Shown: positions 25,478 through 33,830, counted from the stretch's first letter. The stretch: DNA of 64,000 nucleotides from JBBTQS01 sp964627055 (GCA_964627055.1 CAZVGV010000001.1:27649-91648); one strand, 5' to 3'. Program-made: numbers and translations. Notes: generated from the letters alone by a model not told the origin.

Positions 25478-25691
25478 TCGTTGGAGTTGGAAGTGATGGT
25501 GATGGCGTACGCCGTGTTGTGTGGGGACACTACCCGCAGCCCATGACATTAGCCCTCCTCGTGCTGCAAAAACGCTCCGGCAATATACCGTAAAAGCCGC
25601 GTGGACGCAGCTTCGGAAGCGCGCAACGTATGGCCGCACTTCATTACCCACGCTGGATCAACACTAGCATGCAATACAGGTGAGGTCAAGA
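25478..25691. other. Non-coding stretch, nothing identified
   Basis: No credible protein frame was found on either strand. There is a weak TATATT on the minus strand near 25584 without a good -35, and several short GC-rich inverted repeats. I see no tRNA or known RNA here. Confidence 0.4.
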
Positions 25692-25717
25692 CGAAAAAAC
25701 CGCGACAGACGTCGCGG
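25692..25717 (-). terminator. Minus-strand terminator downstream of the SpoU methyltransferase
   Basis: CCGCGAC (25700-25706) pairs with GTCGCGG (25711-25717) around AGAC. On the minus strand the hairpin is followed by six T residues. It is the likely end of the transcript from the gene at 25939-26403. Confidence 0.75.
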
Positions 25718-25740
25718 AAATAGGGGGGGTGAGCACGGGG

Positions 25741-25776
25741 TATATTTTTGTCAACTAAATACTTGACAAAAATATA
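25741..25776. promoter_or_regulatory. Perfect operator-like dyad over a promoter
   Basis: TATATTTTTGTCAA (25741-25754) is the exact reverse complement of TTGACAAAAATATA (25763-25776), with an 8-base spacer. The right arm contains the -35 hexamer of the promoter that follows. The AT-rich 14-base arms look like a dimeric-repressor site; a role as a hairpin is less likely. Confidence 0.65.
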
Positions 25777-25791
25777 TATTCTTGCTATAGT
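25763..25791 (+). promoter_or_regulatory. Strong promoter of a very short transcript
   Basis: TTGACA (25763-25768), 17 bases, TATAGT (25786-25791). The predicted start is near 25798. An intrinsic terminator ends at 25940, so the transcript would be about 140 bases. Confidence 0.75.
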
Positions 25792-25804
25792 CGCTCTCGT
25801 ACAT

Positions 25805-25942
25805 ATGAGGAGACGCGAGAATCCAGAGAAGGATTGTCGCGCGAGCATTCGATCCATGTTTCGTGGTGGTTACGTGGTTCGGATGTTCACGCAACGATCG
25901 TATCTCATGCCCGGCGACCACGTGGTCGCTGGATTTTTTTAG
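25805..25942 (+). CDS. Possible 45-aa basic small protein or sRNA
   Basis: Between the strong promoter and terminator a single open frame of 45 codons starts at an ATG 7 bases after the predicted transcript start (MRRRENPEKDCRASIRSMF). It is basic and has no recognisable family. The terminator hairpin lies within its last codons, so the frame may be chance and the product may be an untranslated RNA. A CGATC/GATCG pairing inside the transcript also suggests folding. The transcript overlaps the 3' untranslated region of the convergent SpoU gene and could act as an antisense RNA. Confidence 0.35.
   Translation: MRRRENPEKDCRASIRSMFRGGYVVRMFTQRSYLMPGDHVVAGFF
25911..25940 (+). terminator. Terminator of the short transcript
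   Basis: A perfect 16-base palindrome GCGACCACGTGGTCGC (25914-25929) flanked by CC/GG is followed by A and seven T residues. Confidence 0.85.
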
Positions 25943-26403
25943 AAAAATCGAGCAATTGCGTATGCCAATCCGCCGAAGGCAACCGAGACATTGAGTGATT
26001 CCTTGGTGCCTAACATGGGCAGGTGCACCACGGTATCACACTGTGCAAGTTGTGGGCGGGTAACACCAGTGACCTCGTTGCCAACCACGATTGCTAGTGG
26101 GAATTGAGGTGTCCAATTGCGATAGTCAATACTTGATTTTGTTTTCTCGAGTGCAACGAGAGTGTACCCGGCATTGCGTAGTTCGCGTAGGAGTGGCAAA
26201 GCAGTGGGGCGGTGTTCCCATGGGATAGTTCGTTCGGCACCAAGGGAGACCTTGTCAACGCGTGGGTGACCAGGGTGTGGGGTGTAGCCGGTTAGGTAGA
26301 TTTTGCTGACTCCGATGGCATCAGCAGTACGAAAAAATGCACCGACATTGTGTGCGGAACGAATATTAGGAAGGATTAACACGATGGTGGGGTGGGGTGA
26401 CAT
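25939..26403 (-). CDS. SpoU-family RNA 2'-O-methyltransferase
   Basis: SpoU (SPOUT class) enzymes methylate ribose 2'-OH in tRNA or rRNA using S-adenosylmethionine. The 154-aa protein has the three family motifs: NIRSAHNVGAFFRTADAIG, VVGNEVTGV and LPMLGTKESLNVSVAFG. It consists of the catalytic knotted domain only, with no N-terminal RNA-binding domain, like TrmL. The target nucleotide cannot be assigned. It is convergent with the short transcript and stands alone on its strand, divergent from yibE/F. Confidence 0.9.
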   Translation of the reverse strand: MSPHPTIVLILPNIRSAHNVGAFFRTADAIGVSKIYLTGYTPHPGHPRVDKVSLGAERTIPWEHRPTALPLLRELRNAGYTLVALEKTKSSIDYRNWTPQFPLAIVVGNEVTGVTRPQLAQCDTVVHLPMLGTKESLNVSVAFGGLAYAIARFF

Positions 26404-26428
26404 GCATCAGTTGTACGCAATGTGCTCG

Positions 26429-26457
26429 TTGGTGTAAAGGGGGATGCGTGGTAGTAT
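26429..26457 (+). promoter_or_regulatory. Promoter of the YibE/F gene
   Basis: TTGGTG (26429-26434), 17 bases, TAGTAT (26452-26457). The ATG at 26467 is 9 bases downstream, so the transcript is nearly leaderless. Confidence 0.5.
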
Positions 26458-26466
26458 GTACTATGT

Positions 26467-27627
26467 ATGTTGTGGAAATCCGTAGTTCGAAAAGGAGTTG
26501 TGTCGGTGATGATGGTGTTTTGCATCACCTCTTCCGCTCTTGCACAAGCGCCAATAGATCCAAAGACGTACGTGCCGAAGAATGATGTTTGGTATCGTGC
26601 TCAGGTACTTACTGTTGAAAATCAGACGGTAGAAAAGGAAGAGGATGGTACAGAGCGACTCATGCAGCGCGTGGAAGTGCAGATGAAAAGCGGTGATGAG
26701 TCTGGCCGTGTGCACGTGATCAATCATGGTGCAGACTTCGAGTTGCGCGAAGGAATACAGGTAACACCGGGTGAGTGGGTTGTGGTCATCAAGTCTGAAA
26801 CATATGATGGCGCGAATCTCTCCGATGTATATCATATTTATGAGCCGTATCGACTGCCAGCGCTTCTTGTTGCTGGTGGTATTTTTCTCATTGCCGTGGT
26901 TTTTTTGGGGCGTTGGAAGGGACTCGGATCAATTGCAGGACTTGCGATTAGTCTTCTGGTATTAGTAAAGGGTGTTATTCCTTGGATTGTGCATGGAGGT
27001 AACCCACTTATCGCCTGTGTTGTGGGAGCTATTGTCATTGCGACCTGTGCACTTTTTGTTGCTCATGGATTCACGCGCCGTACTGCTATTGCGTGGGTGA
27101 GTACTGTTATAGCGTGTGTGCTGGCAGCTGGACTCGCGTACCTATTCATGTGGGCAGCACGCCTGTATGGCTATGGAAGTGAAGAGGCTTACTTTTTGAA
27201 GAGCGGTCTCCTTGCTACATTGGATCTGCGCGGGTTGCTCTTGGGGGGTATTCTCATTGGTTCACTTGGAATTCTTGATGATATTACGACAGCGCAGGTT
27301 GCTGTAGTAGAGGAGTTACACCATGCAAATACTTCTCTCTCTCGTGCTGAATTGTATCGTCGGGGTCTGTCTGTGGGGCGTGAGCATATTGCGTCACTTG
27401 TGAATACACTTGCGCTTGCGTATACCGGCGCATCATTCCCGCTGATTTTGCTTACGGCAACAAATGAATATCAACCGGTTTGGGCTGCGATGAATACAGA
27501 AGGTATCGCCGAGGAAATTATTCGAACACTTGTGGGTTCGTGCGCCCTCGTACTTGCAGTACCAATTACAACCGCGTTAGCTGCTGGGTACTATGGCTCT
27601 CGAGCCATCGTCGAAGAAACGCACTAG
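26467..27627 (+). CDS. YibE/F-family membrane protein
   Basis: The 386-aa protein has an N-terminal signal-like helix (cleavage possible after ALAQA), an extracytoplasmic beta domain of about 110 residues and then seven to eight membrane helices (from about residue 135). Conserved YibE/F features include GRWKGLGSIAGLAISLLVL and LGILDDITTAQ followed by REHIASLVNTLALAYTGASFP. The family is a putative multi-pass membrane protein of unknown transport role in many bacteria. Its 3' end overlaps the convergent nuclease gene by 62 bases, an unusually long coding overlap. Confidence 0.85.
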   Translation: MLWKSVVRKGVVSVMMVFCITSSALAQAPIDPKTYVPKNDVWYRAQVLTVENQTVEKEEDGTERLMQRVEVQMKSGDESGRVHVINHGADFELREGIQVTPGEWVVVIKSETYDGANLSDVYHIYEPYRLPALLVAGGIFLIAVVFLGRWKGLGSIAGLAISLLVLVKGVIPWIVHGGNPLIACVVGAIVIATCALFVAHGFTRRTAIAWVSTVIACVLAAGLAYLFMWAARLYGYGSEEAYFLKSGLLATLDLRGLLLGGILIGSLGILDDITTAQVAVVEELHHANTSLSRAELYRRGLSVGREHIASLVNTLALAYTGASFPLILLTATNEYQPVWAAMNTEGIAEEIIRTLVGSCALVLAVPITTALAAGYYGSRAIVEETH

Positions 27628-28993
27628 CACGCACATCGTCTTCGTTATATTGCAGTGCTGCATCGAGTGCAGCTCGATCGTTATTTTCAAGCCATTGTTC
27701 GTACCAAAAAATACTTTGGGTTCCACTGGATTGTGCGTTGCGCCATGAGAAGCCGAGGTACTTGCAAATGTCCTTGAGCGAGTAGAACGAGAGGGGAAAA
27801 ATCACGCAGCGTTGTACTACTTCGAACAGATCGACGAGCCGTTCTTGGAATCGCTCGAGTGCAGGAGTTGAACCATACTTTGCTGCGAGAAGCGCTACGT
27901 GGTGCTTTTCGTATGGCGCGTAATGAAAAATAGTGTAGGTGGCGGGCAGGGTCTCGATCCAGGCGAGGAACTGCTTCCACATCATTGCTTCGTCACTGGG
28001 GTGCTCTGCAAGAAAGTGAATGTACTCGTCCTGTGTATCTCGTTCGATCAGGAAACCGAAGAGATATTCGGTATCAACGAGTGGGTCCGCTTCAATATCG
28101 AAATGAATGCGCAGCCCAGCATCAGCAACGTGTGGTTCGCGAACCATGTGTACACGCTGGTGGAGGAATGACTCTGCTTGCAGTCGAATGTGCGCGAGTC
28201 GTTCGCGTGATACTCCTGGGATTGGTGAGATGAGCGCCGGGTCCATCATCGCTGCATCCTCGAGAGAATGAATTGCATTACGTCGCAAGAGGTCGATAGA
28301 AAGTCGATCAATGTTGTAGAGCAGCGAAATATCTCGTGCCGTGGTGGCTCGAGACAGACACACCTGTGCCCATGGTGATTGGAGGCAGCCGCGGGTGAGG
28401 GTAATGGGCGGTTCCTGGCCGTCAAGGATGCGTTCGATCTCTCGTCGTCGTGTGGTGAATCGGTCCATGGTATCGCGTGGATCGAAGTACAGTCTTTCGC
28501 CTTGGATTGTGATAATGCCACCGCGAGGTGGTAGCGTTCCTTGCACCTCTTGCAACAGCAGTGCAAAAAATGTGAGCTGGAGGCGTTGCACAGGCTTCAT
28601 TTCGTGGCTGCTTTTGATCTCCACTGGCTCATAACAGTAGCGACCAAATGCAGAATCACCAGAACGACGGAGGAGGAGATCTGGTCGCCCGATCCACTCA
28701 CGGTCTTCAATGGTCGCGGTAAGGACTGCTCCATGAATTGCCTCTACACCTGCGTACATCAGTGCGCGGGTCTCTTCGGCTGCTGCTGCGGTTGTAGTTG
28801 CAGTTACCTTTGTAGGCTGTAATTCACCAATGACCAGCTGCTCATGTACAACGCCTTGCTCGAGCAGTTTCTCCAAGAGTCCGCTCATCGGCGCACGATC
28901 CGCGTGGTTGCCATACACATCTAACCAAACCCAGTTCGGGCAGAATTCATAGTGGAGGAATTGGGACGCCGTGAGCGGGTGTCGAGGAGTCAT
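27566..28993 (-). CDS. TM0106-type RecB-like nuclease fused to RNase H-like exonuclease domain
   Basis: The 475-aa protein has an N-terminal PD-(D/E)XK nuclease region with REWIGRPDLLLRR and YEPVEIKSS as the catalytic block (about residues 95-125). A helical middle part contains the helix-hairpin-helix-like ISPIPGVSRERLAHIRLQ. The C-terminal DEDD-type RNase H-like domain (about 295-470) has IHFDIEAD, TIFHYAPYEKHH and NEDDVRASAFLRRW. This architecture matches the TM0106 family. Cofactors such as the cysteine cluster of Cas4 are not evident. It is 4 bases downstream of the PolB-like exonuclease gene, suggesting a DNA processing pair. Confidence 0.8.
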   Translation of the reverse strand: MTPRHPLTASQFLHYEFCPNWVWLDVYGNHADRAPMSGLLEKLLEQGVVHEQLVIGELQPTKVTATTTAAAAEETRALMYAGVEAIHGAVLTATIEDREWIGRPDLLLRRSGDSAFGRYCYEPVEIKSSHEMKPVQRLQLTFFALLLQEVQGTLPPRGGIITIQGERLYFDPRDTMDRFTTRRREIERILDGQEPPITLTRGCLQSPWAQVCLSRATTARDISLLYNIDRLSIDLLRRNAIHSLEDAAMMDPALISPIPGVSRERLAHIRLQAESFLHQRVHMVREPHVADAGLRIHFDIEADPLVDTEYLFGFLIERDTQDEYIHFLAEHPSDEAMMWKQFLAWIETLPATYTIFHYAPYEKHHVALLAAKYGSTPALERFQERLVDLFEVVQRCVIFPLSFYSLKDICKYLGFSWRNAQSSGTQSIFWYEQWLENNDRAALDAALQYNEDDVRASAFLRRWLESHSTQQLTRL

Positions 28994-28997
28994 GGCA

Positions 28998-29666
28998 TTA
29001 GAACTTCAGGAGGTAATCCCATCGTTTCCAGAGTTCGGCTGTAGCGCGTACGTCGCGTAGGCAGTAGCGAGCAATATCGATGTATTTGCCGTCAGCATAC
29101 ATCGTACCAACTTGGTCGCCAGTTACACCTTCTTCCTTCGGGCTGCGGATGCCGAAGGCCCGTGCGTACATGTCGAGATTGAATTTACGCGTGGCACCGT
29201 AGAACGTGAGCTGATCAAGCAGATCACAATGCATCTTGTAGTCGTAGCGGTAGGGAACAAGGTTGAGTGTTGGACGAACGTCGAGCATTGCGGAGCGCAG
29301 CATGAGCATTGGACCATCGAAAGATCTCCCGTTGAAGGTTACGATCGGAGCATAATGCTGCACGTCTTCCCAAAATTTTTCTAAGATAGTTTTTTCGTCT
29401 GCACAGATGTACTCTGCGCCATCTTCAACAAAGGAATCAATCTCTTTTCCTTCCGCACTGAAATACACTTTGCCCTTGTCTGAGAGTGGATTGAGCATGG
29501 CGATCGTGACAATGCGTGCGGTGGGTGCCCAGAGCGCAAGTGAGTCGCGGGTTCGATCGCGTGCCTCGTCATCTTCGTCATGCTTGGTGAGATATTCCTG
29601 TTGGACCATTTCGAGGGATTCCCAGGGTACTCCGATGGTTTCGATATCAACAATAATGGGTTTCAT
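28998..29666 (-). CDS. PolB-like 3'-5' exonuclease domain protein
   Basis: The 222-aa protein is a stand-alone DEDDy exonuclease related to the proofreading domain of B-family polymerases. It shows Exo I IVDIETIG, Exo II IVTFNGRSFDGPML and Exo III YCLRDVRATAELW. No polymerase domain is attached. It could trim 3' ends in DNA repair or act on RNA. It is in an operon with the TM0106-type nuclease (4-base gap) and divergent from nth, which fits a DNA-repair cluster. Confidence 0.85.
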   Translation of the reverse strand: MKPIIVDIETIGVPWESLEMVQQEYLTKHDEDDEARDRTRDSLALWAPTARIVTIAMLNPLSDKGKVYFSAEGKEIDSFVEDGAEYICADEKTILEKFWEDVQHYAPIVTFNGRSFDGPMLMLRSAMLDVRPTLNLVPYRYDYKMHCDLLDQLTFYGATRKFNLDMYARAFGIRSPKEEGVTGDQVGTMYADGKYIDIARYCLRDVRATAELWKRWDYLLKF

Positions 29667-29745
29667 AGGGGTAGATTAGTGTGCGCTCCTCACTGGCATC
29701 CTAGCACTAGGACTTGCCAGATGAGAAGTGGTAGAGTGGGGACGT

Positions 29746-30411
29746 ATGAAACTCGATCGAAGAGATAGAGCAAAACACGTGTTGAGCGTCCTCAAAAATG
29801 TGTATGCACAAGCGCGTGTTCCTGAGGCCTTCGTGCAGTGGTCCACACCGCTTGAACTTGTGGTGGCAACAATGCTTTCTGCGCAGTGCACTGATGTGCG
29901 AGTAAATCTCGTGACGCGGGTGTTGTTCCAGAAGTATCGTACTGCTGCAGACTATGCGAACGCATCAGTACCCGAGCTCGAACGCATCATTGGTTCGATT
30001 ACATTCTTTCGTGCGAAGGCGCGGTATCTGCAAGGAATTGGACGTGTGTTGGTAGAGCAATACGGCGGAGAAGTTCCGAGTACTGTTGCAGCACTGATTA
30101 CCTTGCCGGGTGTGGCGTATAAGTCAGCACATCTGATTATGGCCAAGGAGTTCGGTGTGCAAACAGGTGTTGCTGTAGATACGCATGTGACTCGTGTGGC
30201 GACACGTCTGGGGCTCTCACGAGGAAAGAACGCGATTGCAATCGCTGCTGACCTAGAGAAAATTTTTGGAAAAAATGATTGGCTCGACGTAAATGAGTTC
30301 ATGATTCTGCATGGTCGAGCTGTGTGTCGAGCGCCCGTGCCGAAGTGTGGGGAATGCCCGGTGCGAGACGTATGCCCAAGTGCACGACGCACCACTAAGA
30401 AGAAGTTGTGA
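29746..30411 (+). CDS. nth: Endonuclease III (DNA glycosylase/AP lyase)
   Basis: Nth removes oxidised pyrimidines and nicks the abasic site. The 221-aa protein has the helix-hairpin-helix LPGVAYKSAHLIM with the catalytic lysine at about 126, the catalytic Asp in VDTHV at about 145, and a C-terminal iron-sulphur cluster with spacing C-x6-C-x2-C-x5-C (CRAPVPKCGECPVRDVC). The hairpin reads GVAYK instead of the more usual GVGRK. The ATG at 29746 is favoured; six further codons are open. Its 3' end overlaps the convergent helicase gene by 17 bases. Confidence 0.95.
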   Translation: MKLDRRDRAKHVLSVLKNVYAQARVPEAFVQWSTPLELVVATMLSAQCTDVRVNLVTRVLFQKYRTAADYANASVPELERIIGSITFFRAKARYLQGIGRVLVEQYGGEVPSTVAALITLPGVAYKSAHLIMAKEFGVQTGVAVDTHVTRVATRLGLSRGKNAIAIAADLEKIFGKNDWLDVNEFMILHGRAVCRAPVPKCGECPVRDVCPSARRTTKKKL

Positions 30412-31708
30412 GGCGTTCGAAGAACTGGTGTACGCGTGGATCCATCTTGATATCTGATGTGCGGATCGGTCTCAGGAGTGCGATTCCCTCAAGGCTCGTA
30501 CATCGCGAAAGCGCAACATACACCTGACCGTGTGCGAACGCGCCACGGCCGAGGTCGATGACGACACGTTCGAATGTCTTGCCTTGGCTCTTGTGGATAG
30601 TGACAGCCCAGGCAAGACGCAGGGGGAACTGTCTGAATGAACCAACAGGCTCTGTCGTGAGTGCGCTGATGCTCGCATCGTAGGAGTAGCGGTGGATTTC
30701 CCAGCTATGCATAGATACAGTGACTTCATCACCCGTGGTGAGCTCAACGGTTACGGTGCTGGGTACGTGCTGGTCGTCTTCGCCAATTTTTTTTACGATA
30801 CCGAGCGAGCCATTCACGTATCCCTCGCTTGCGTCGTTAACAAGTAACATGACTTGCGCACCTTTCTTGAGCGTGAGTGACTCAGCGGTTGGATACACGC
30901 GCGGGTCGAAGGTGCCACTCACTACGGCGCCGAACGTGTGTGCATCCTCATCAATTTCTGCGAGGCGAGCTGTGTTGATGGCATCAGCTGCAGCATTGGT
31001 TGCTGTGAGTACGATCGTGGTTTCATGTTCGGCAAGCGATCCATGATCTTCGATCCACTTGGCGTTGAGAGCCGCAAGATCTGCGTCAGTTGTGGTGTTG
31101 GTGCGAACGCGATTGAGGAGGTCGATGAATGTGGTATCGCGTTGGCGATAGATTTTTTCGAGCTGTACAAGTTCGAAATCCGTGCGTGCGAGTACATGCG
31201 CGTCGAAGAAGAATGGGCTCTTATATACCATGGTAAAGGTTTGCGCCTCCTCAGTACCGGAGACAACCGGCGGCAATTGGTACAAGTCGCCAATGAAAAT
31301 CATTTGCACTCCGCCAAACGGCTCCTGCGAGCCGCGGTAGCGTCGCAGAAGTACATCTACGCAGTCGAGCAGCTCCGCACGCACCATCGACACTTCGTCG
31401 ATAACAATGGTGTGCAATGCCTTGCAAAGAGATTTAAGATTCGAAGATAATTTTTCTTTGCCTGCCGAAAGCGGAGTAATGTGCGGAGGGATGCGGAAGA
31501 AGGAGTGGATTGTTTGGCCTTGTACATTGAGCGCGGCAACTCCAGTGGGCGCGAGGACAGCAACATTCTTTTTGGTGTGCAGGCGAAAATGCGTAAGCAG
31601 CGTAGATTTGCCGGTGCCTGCACGGCCGGTAATAAAGAGGTGTCGTGACGACGTCTCCATGAGATCGAGCGCGCGTTGGAATTGTGGATTGAAGTCGAGG
31701 GTAGGCAT
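30395..31708 (-). CDS. PIF1-like DNA helicase
   Basis: The 437-aa protein is a superfamily 1B helicase of the PIF1/RecD2 group. It has Walker A ITGRAGTGKSTLL near residue 30, APTGVAALNVQGQTIHSFF, the Walker B IVIDEVSMV, IGDLYQLPPV and the C-terminal motifs WAVTIHKSQGKTFERVVIDLG and YVALSRCTSLEGI. Family members unwind DNA 5' to 3' and resolve G-quadruplexes and stalled forks. It is compact and lacks accessory domains. PIF1-like helicases are frequent in CPR genomes. It is convergent with nth. Confidence 0.9.
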   Translation of the reverse strand: MPTLDFNPQFQRALDLMETSSRHLFITGRAGTGKSTLLTHFRLHTKKNVAVLAPTGVAALNVQGQTIHSFFRIPPHITPLSAGKEKLSSNLKSLCKALHTIVIDEVSMVRAELLDCVDVLLRRYRGSQEPFGGVQMIFIGDLYQLPPVVSGTEEAQTFTMVYKSPFFFDAHVLARTDFELVQLEKIYRQRDTTFIDLLNRVRTNTTTDADLAALNAKWIEDHGSLAEHETTIVLTATNAAADAINTARLAEIDEDAHTFGAVVSGTFDPRVYPTAESLTLKKGAQVMLLVNDASEGYVNGSLGIVKKIGEDDQHVPSTVTVELTTGDEVTVSMHSWEIHRYSYDASISALTTEPVGSFRQFPLRLAWAVTIHKSQGKTFERVVIDLGRGAFAHGQVYVALSRCTSLEGIALLRPIRTSDIKMDPRVHQFFERLTTSS

Positions 31709-31756
31709 AAAACACCGTGGTGGTTGGTGAGTATCAGCCTACCACGGGACAGGGTC

Positions 31757-31785
31757 TTGCGGAAGTCGTGTAGATTCGGTACAGT
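31757..31785 (+). promoter_or_regulatory. Promoter of the first tRNA-Gly copy
   Basis: TTGCGG (31757-31762), 17 bases, TACAGT (31780-31785), start predicted near 31792. Only the -10 half lies within the duplicated segment. Confidence 0.6.
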
Positions 31786-31872
31786 GTCCCCACAAATCGC
31801 GGGTATTGTATAACGGCTATTATCTCAGTTTTCCAAACTGATGACGCGGGTTCGACTCCCGCTACCCGCTCC
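31776..31872 (+). repeat. 97-bp direct repeat, copy 1
   Basis: These 97 bases are identical to 33920-34016. The repeat spans the -10 box, 13 bases of leader and the whole tRNA-Gly body through the CC of its 3' end. Flanking bases differ on both sides. Confidence 0.9.
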
Positions 31873-31873
31873 A
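31799..31873 (+). tRNA. tRNA-Gly(TCC), copy 1 with encoded CCA
   Basis: The cloverleaf is complete: acceptor GCGGGTA/TACCCGC, anticodon stem TCAGT/ACTGA with loop TTTCCAA (anticodon TCC) and a T arm GCGGG-TTCGACT-CCCGC. The discriminator is T, followed by an encoded CCA (31871-31873). Confidence 0.95.
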
Positions 31874-32050
31874 AACAGTATAAAATTTTGAGAAGTCCCG
31901 TTTCACTGCCCCGAGAACTTGAGGACAGTTACGAGATGGATAGAAAGTTGAAGGCACTGTCTGGCATGAGATATGTGTTGTTTTTTGTGTTATGATGTTC
32001 AATGCATGGGGGAGCGTGATCCTAGGGTTACATTGTGAAAAAAGAATTCT

Positions 32051-33514
32051 ATGGAACGATTGTGCAAAATATGTGGTGGCTACCATAGTCCAGGTCAGTG
32101 CACGAAGAAGGAAAATTCAGCGGAACTTAGTCCACTTGTCTTTGCCCCATTTGCCGAAAAGTATGCGGGTAAGGCTATTCTTGAATGTGTCCTCATGGCC
32201 GCTTCGGAGCTCGATGAGTATGAGTTACTAGTGAAGCAGAAGAGGCTGACCAATCATGAATTAGTTGAATATCTTGGACTTATCGGATTTTTTGAAACCT
32301 ATCCGGCAATATTGCAAGATGCAAACCAACAGTACAAAAAATACACAGAACAGCTAGACAAAGAATTGACTCGTAGTTATTCGGATCCGGCGGTTCGTAG
32401 AAGAAAAAAATACGACGGATTTGTGAGTGCGTTGTCGGCACCTGCAATCCTTGACCGCCCCGTTCTAAAAGAGGTCGTGGACGAACTTTTCTTTATCCAG
32501 AGAGATGAGATGGTGACAGCATGGCTCAATCAGATAGAACTTCCCAAACGAAGTATTTCTAAGGAAGGCGTCATCGATGTGACGCAGAAGGTTTTTCGTG
32601 AATGCGCCAAATGGTCGATCGCTTCGCAACAGAATAGAGATGATCTTTCGGCATATATTTTTCTCCGTAAGGTTGCCGAGGCATATGCATTTGCTTTAAA
32701 TTTACAACAGAGCGGGGCGTACTCTGGAGAATTTGATACCGTAGCAGCGGAAGAAGCGAGCGATCTGCGAGTGGATGTTTTGAGTACAAGATTGCGGCCT
32801 GGCGTGTATGAATGTCAGGTGCCAGATGGAGTGCCTTGGATCACAGTCATGTATCTGGTGGTCCCCGAAGAGGGGAAGGAGCCATTTACTTGGGCTGGTG
32901 TAGAGGTAGAGTTAGCAGGTGACCCACAGGACAGTTCCAAGCTCACGCATACGTCTTGGCCTATTAGTGAACTTACCAGAGAGTTGGGAGTCATGGGTTC
33001 TAAAATCACGACGTTGGGTTCGCTGTTTGAAAGGTATGGTCTAGAAAAAGAATATCAGCAATTTCAGCATGAAATATTTCGGTCGATTGCGTCCCTTATT
33101 GAATCATACCCAGAATGTATCTTAGATAGACAGCAAGAAACAGATGAATTGGAGAGAGCACTTGTTCAAGAACCTGTACAGGAAGAAGATATGGATGCGC
33201 TACAGGTATCTCTTCCACGGGCTCAGTATAAAGAAGATGCGTTAGTGGCAGAGCGCCAACAGAAAAAGCATGAGATCTTTCGTGAGATGCGAAACCTCTC
33301 TTTTGAGAGGACCATCAAAGCATTTCAGAGACTTGGAGTAGAAGTCAGGTACGGTGGCCGTCACATCAAGTTGGTGAAAATGGAAAACGGGCGAGAGCGT
33401 ACCGTTCCGTTCATGAATCGTCATAGTAAGGGAATACATTATATGGCTCGTGTTGTGAGACAAGCCATCAACATCTTGGGTCTGGATGAGCAGGAATTTG
33501 TTTCGGCGCTTTGA
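32051..33514 (+). CDS. Zinc-knuckle protein with C-terminal HicA-like domain
   Basis: The 487-aa protein begins with a compact metal-binding motif, Cys5-x2-Cys8-x3-His12-x4-Cys17 (CKICGGYHSPGQC), close to a CCHC zinc knuckle. A long helical middle region (about 30-400) has no recognised motif. The last 70 residues resemble HicA mRNA interferases, a double-stranded-RNA-binding-like fold: QRLGVEVRYGGRHIKL, with His438 at the position of the HicA catalytic histidine, then RTVPFMNRHSKGIHY and VRQAINILGLDEQEF. No HicB-like antitoxin follows. An extended -10 (TGTTATGAT, 31988-31996) lies upstream. It sits between the two tRNA-Gly copies. HicA similarity is by eye, so function is open. Confidence 0.6.
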   Translation: MERLCKICGGYHSPGQCTKKENSAELSPLVFAPFAEKYAGKAILECVLMAASELDEYELLVKQKRLTNHELVEYLGLIGFFETYPAILQDANQQYKKYTEQLDKELTRSYSDPAVRRRKKYDGFVSALSAPAILDRPVLKEVVDELFFIQRDEMVTAWLNQIELPKRSISKEGVIDVTQKVFRECAKWSIASQQNRDDLSAYIFLRKVAEAYAFALNLQQSGAYSGEFDTVAAEEASDLRVDVLSTRLRPGVYECQVPDGVPWITVMYLVVPEEGKEPFTWAGVEVELAGDPQDSSKLTHTSWPISELTRELGVMGSKITTLGSLFERYGLEKEYQQFQHEIFRSIASLIESYPECILDRQQETDELERALVQEPVQEEDMDALQVSLPRAQYKEDALVAERQQKKHEIFREMRNLSFERTIKAFQRLGVEVRYGGRHIKLVKMENGRERTVPFMNRHSKGIHYMARVVRQAINILGLDEQEFVSAL

Positions 33515-33591
33515 AGATTTTTGGAACGTGGCAGAACGATCCTAGATGTCGGAAGTTTTGCAGCAAGTCGTGAAGGTATAATTTTTAAAAA

Positions 33592-33627
33592 AACAAGAGT
33601 GCGTCCCGTATGGACCGCACTCTTGTT
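33592..33627 (-). terminator. Terminator of the decayed paralogue
   Basis: AACAAGAGTGCG with CC (33592-33606) pairs with 33612-33627. On the minus strand the hairpin is followed by seven T residues. It may also stop the convergent + gene. Confidence 0.8.
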
Positions 33628-33830
33628 GAATATCACGAGTTCCTCGAGCTGGATGTCACGCATGGTACCCGTGGAGTGCAAGTAGAACTGCGTACCAGGG
33701 AAGCACCCGCACAATAAGACGTTGATGTGATCGTCCTTGCTGGGTGTGGACGGCAGAGCCGTGCGGTGGCACGTGATCAGCCGAGCCCATGGGGTGCGTC
33801 AGCGAGGAGTTGTAGTGTGGGTACAGAGAT
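33595..33830 (-). pseudogene. Decayed, internally deleted paralogue of the gene at 34326-34910
   Basis: The minus strand encodes GCFPGTQFYLHSTGTMRDI followed by QLEELVIFNKS, aligning with GCFPGKQFDLNSKGVMRDI and QPEEFVMFNKS of the intact gene. Further upstream, in another frame, SRATARLCRPHPA aligns with SRAARLYRPLPA. Between the two blocks about 40 codons are missing, the frame changes and an in-frame stop is present. No complete product is possible. It lies between the two tRNA-Gly copies at the same relative position that the intact gene has after copy 2. Confidence 0.75.
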
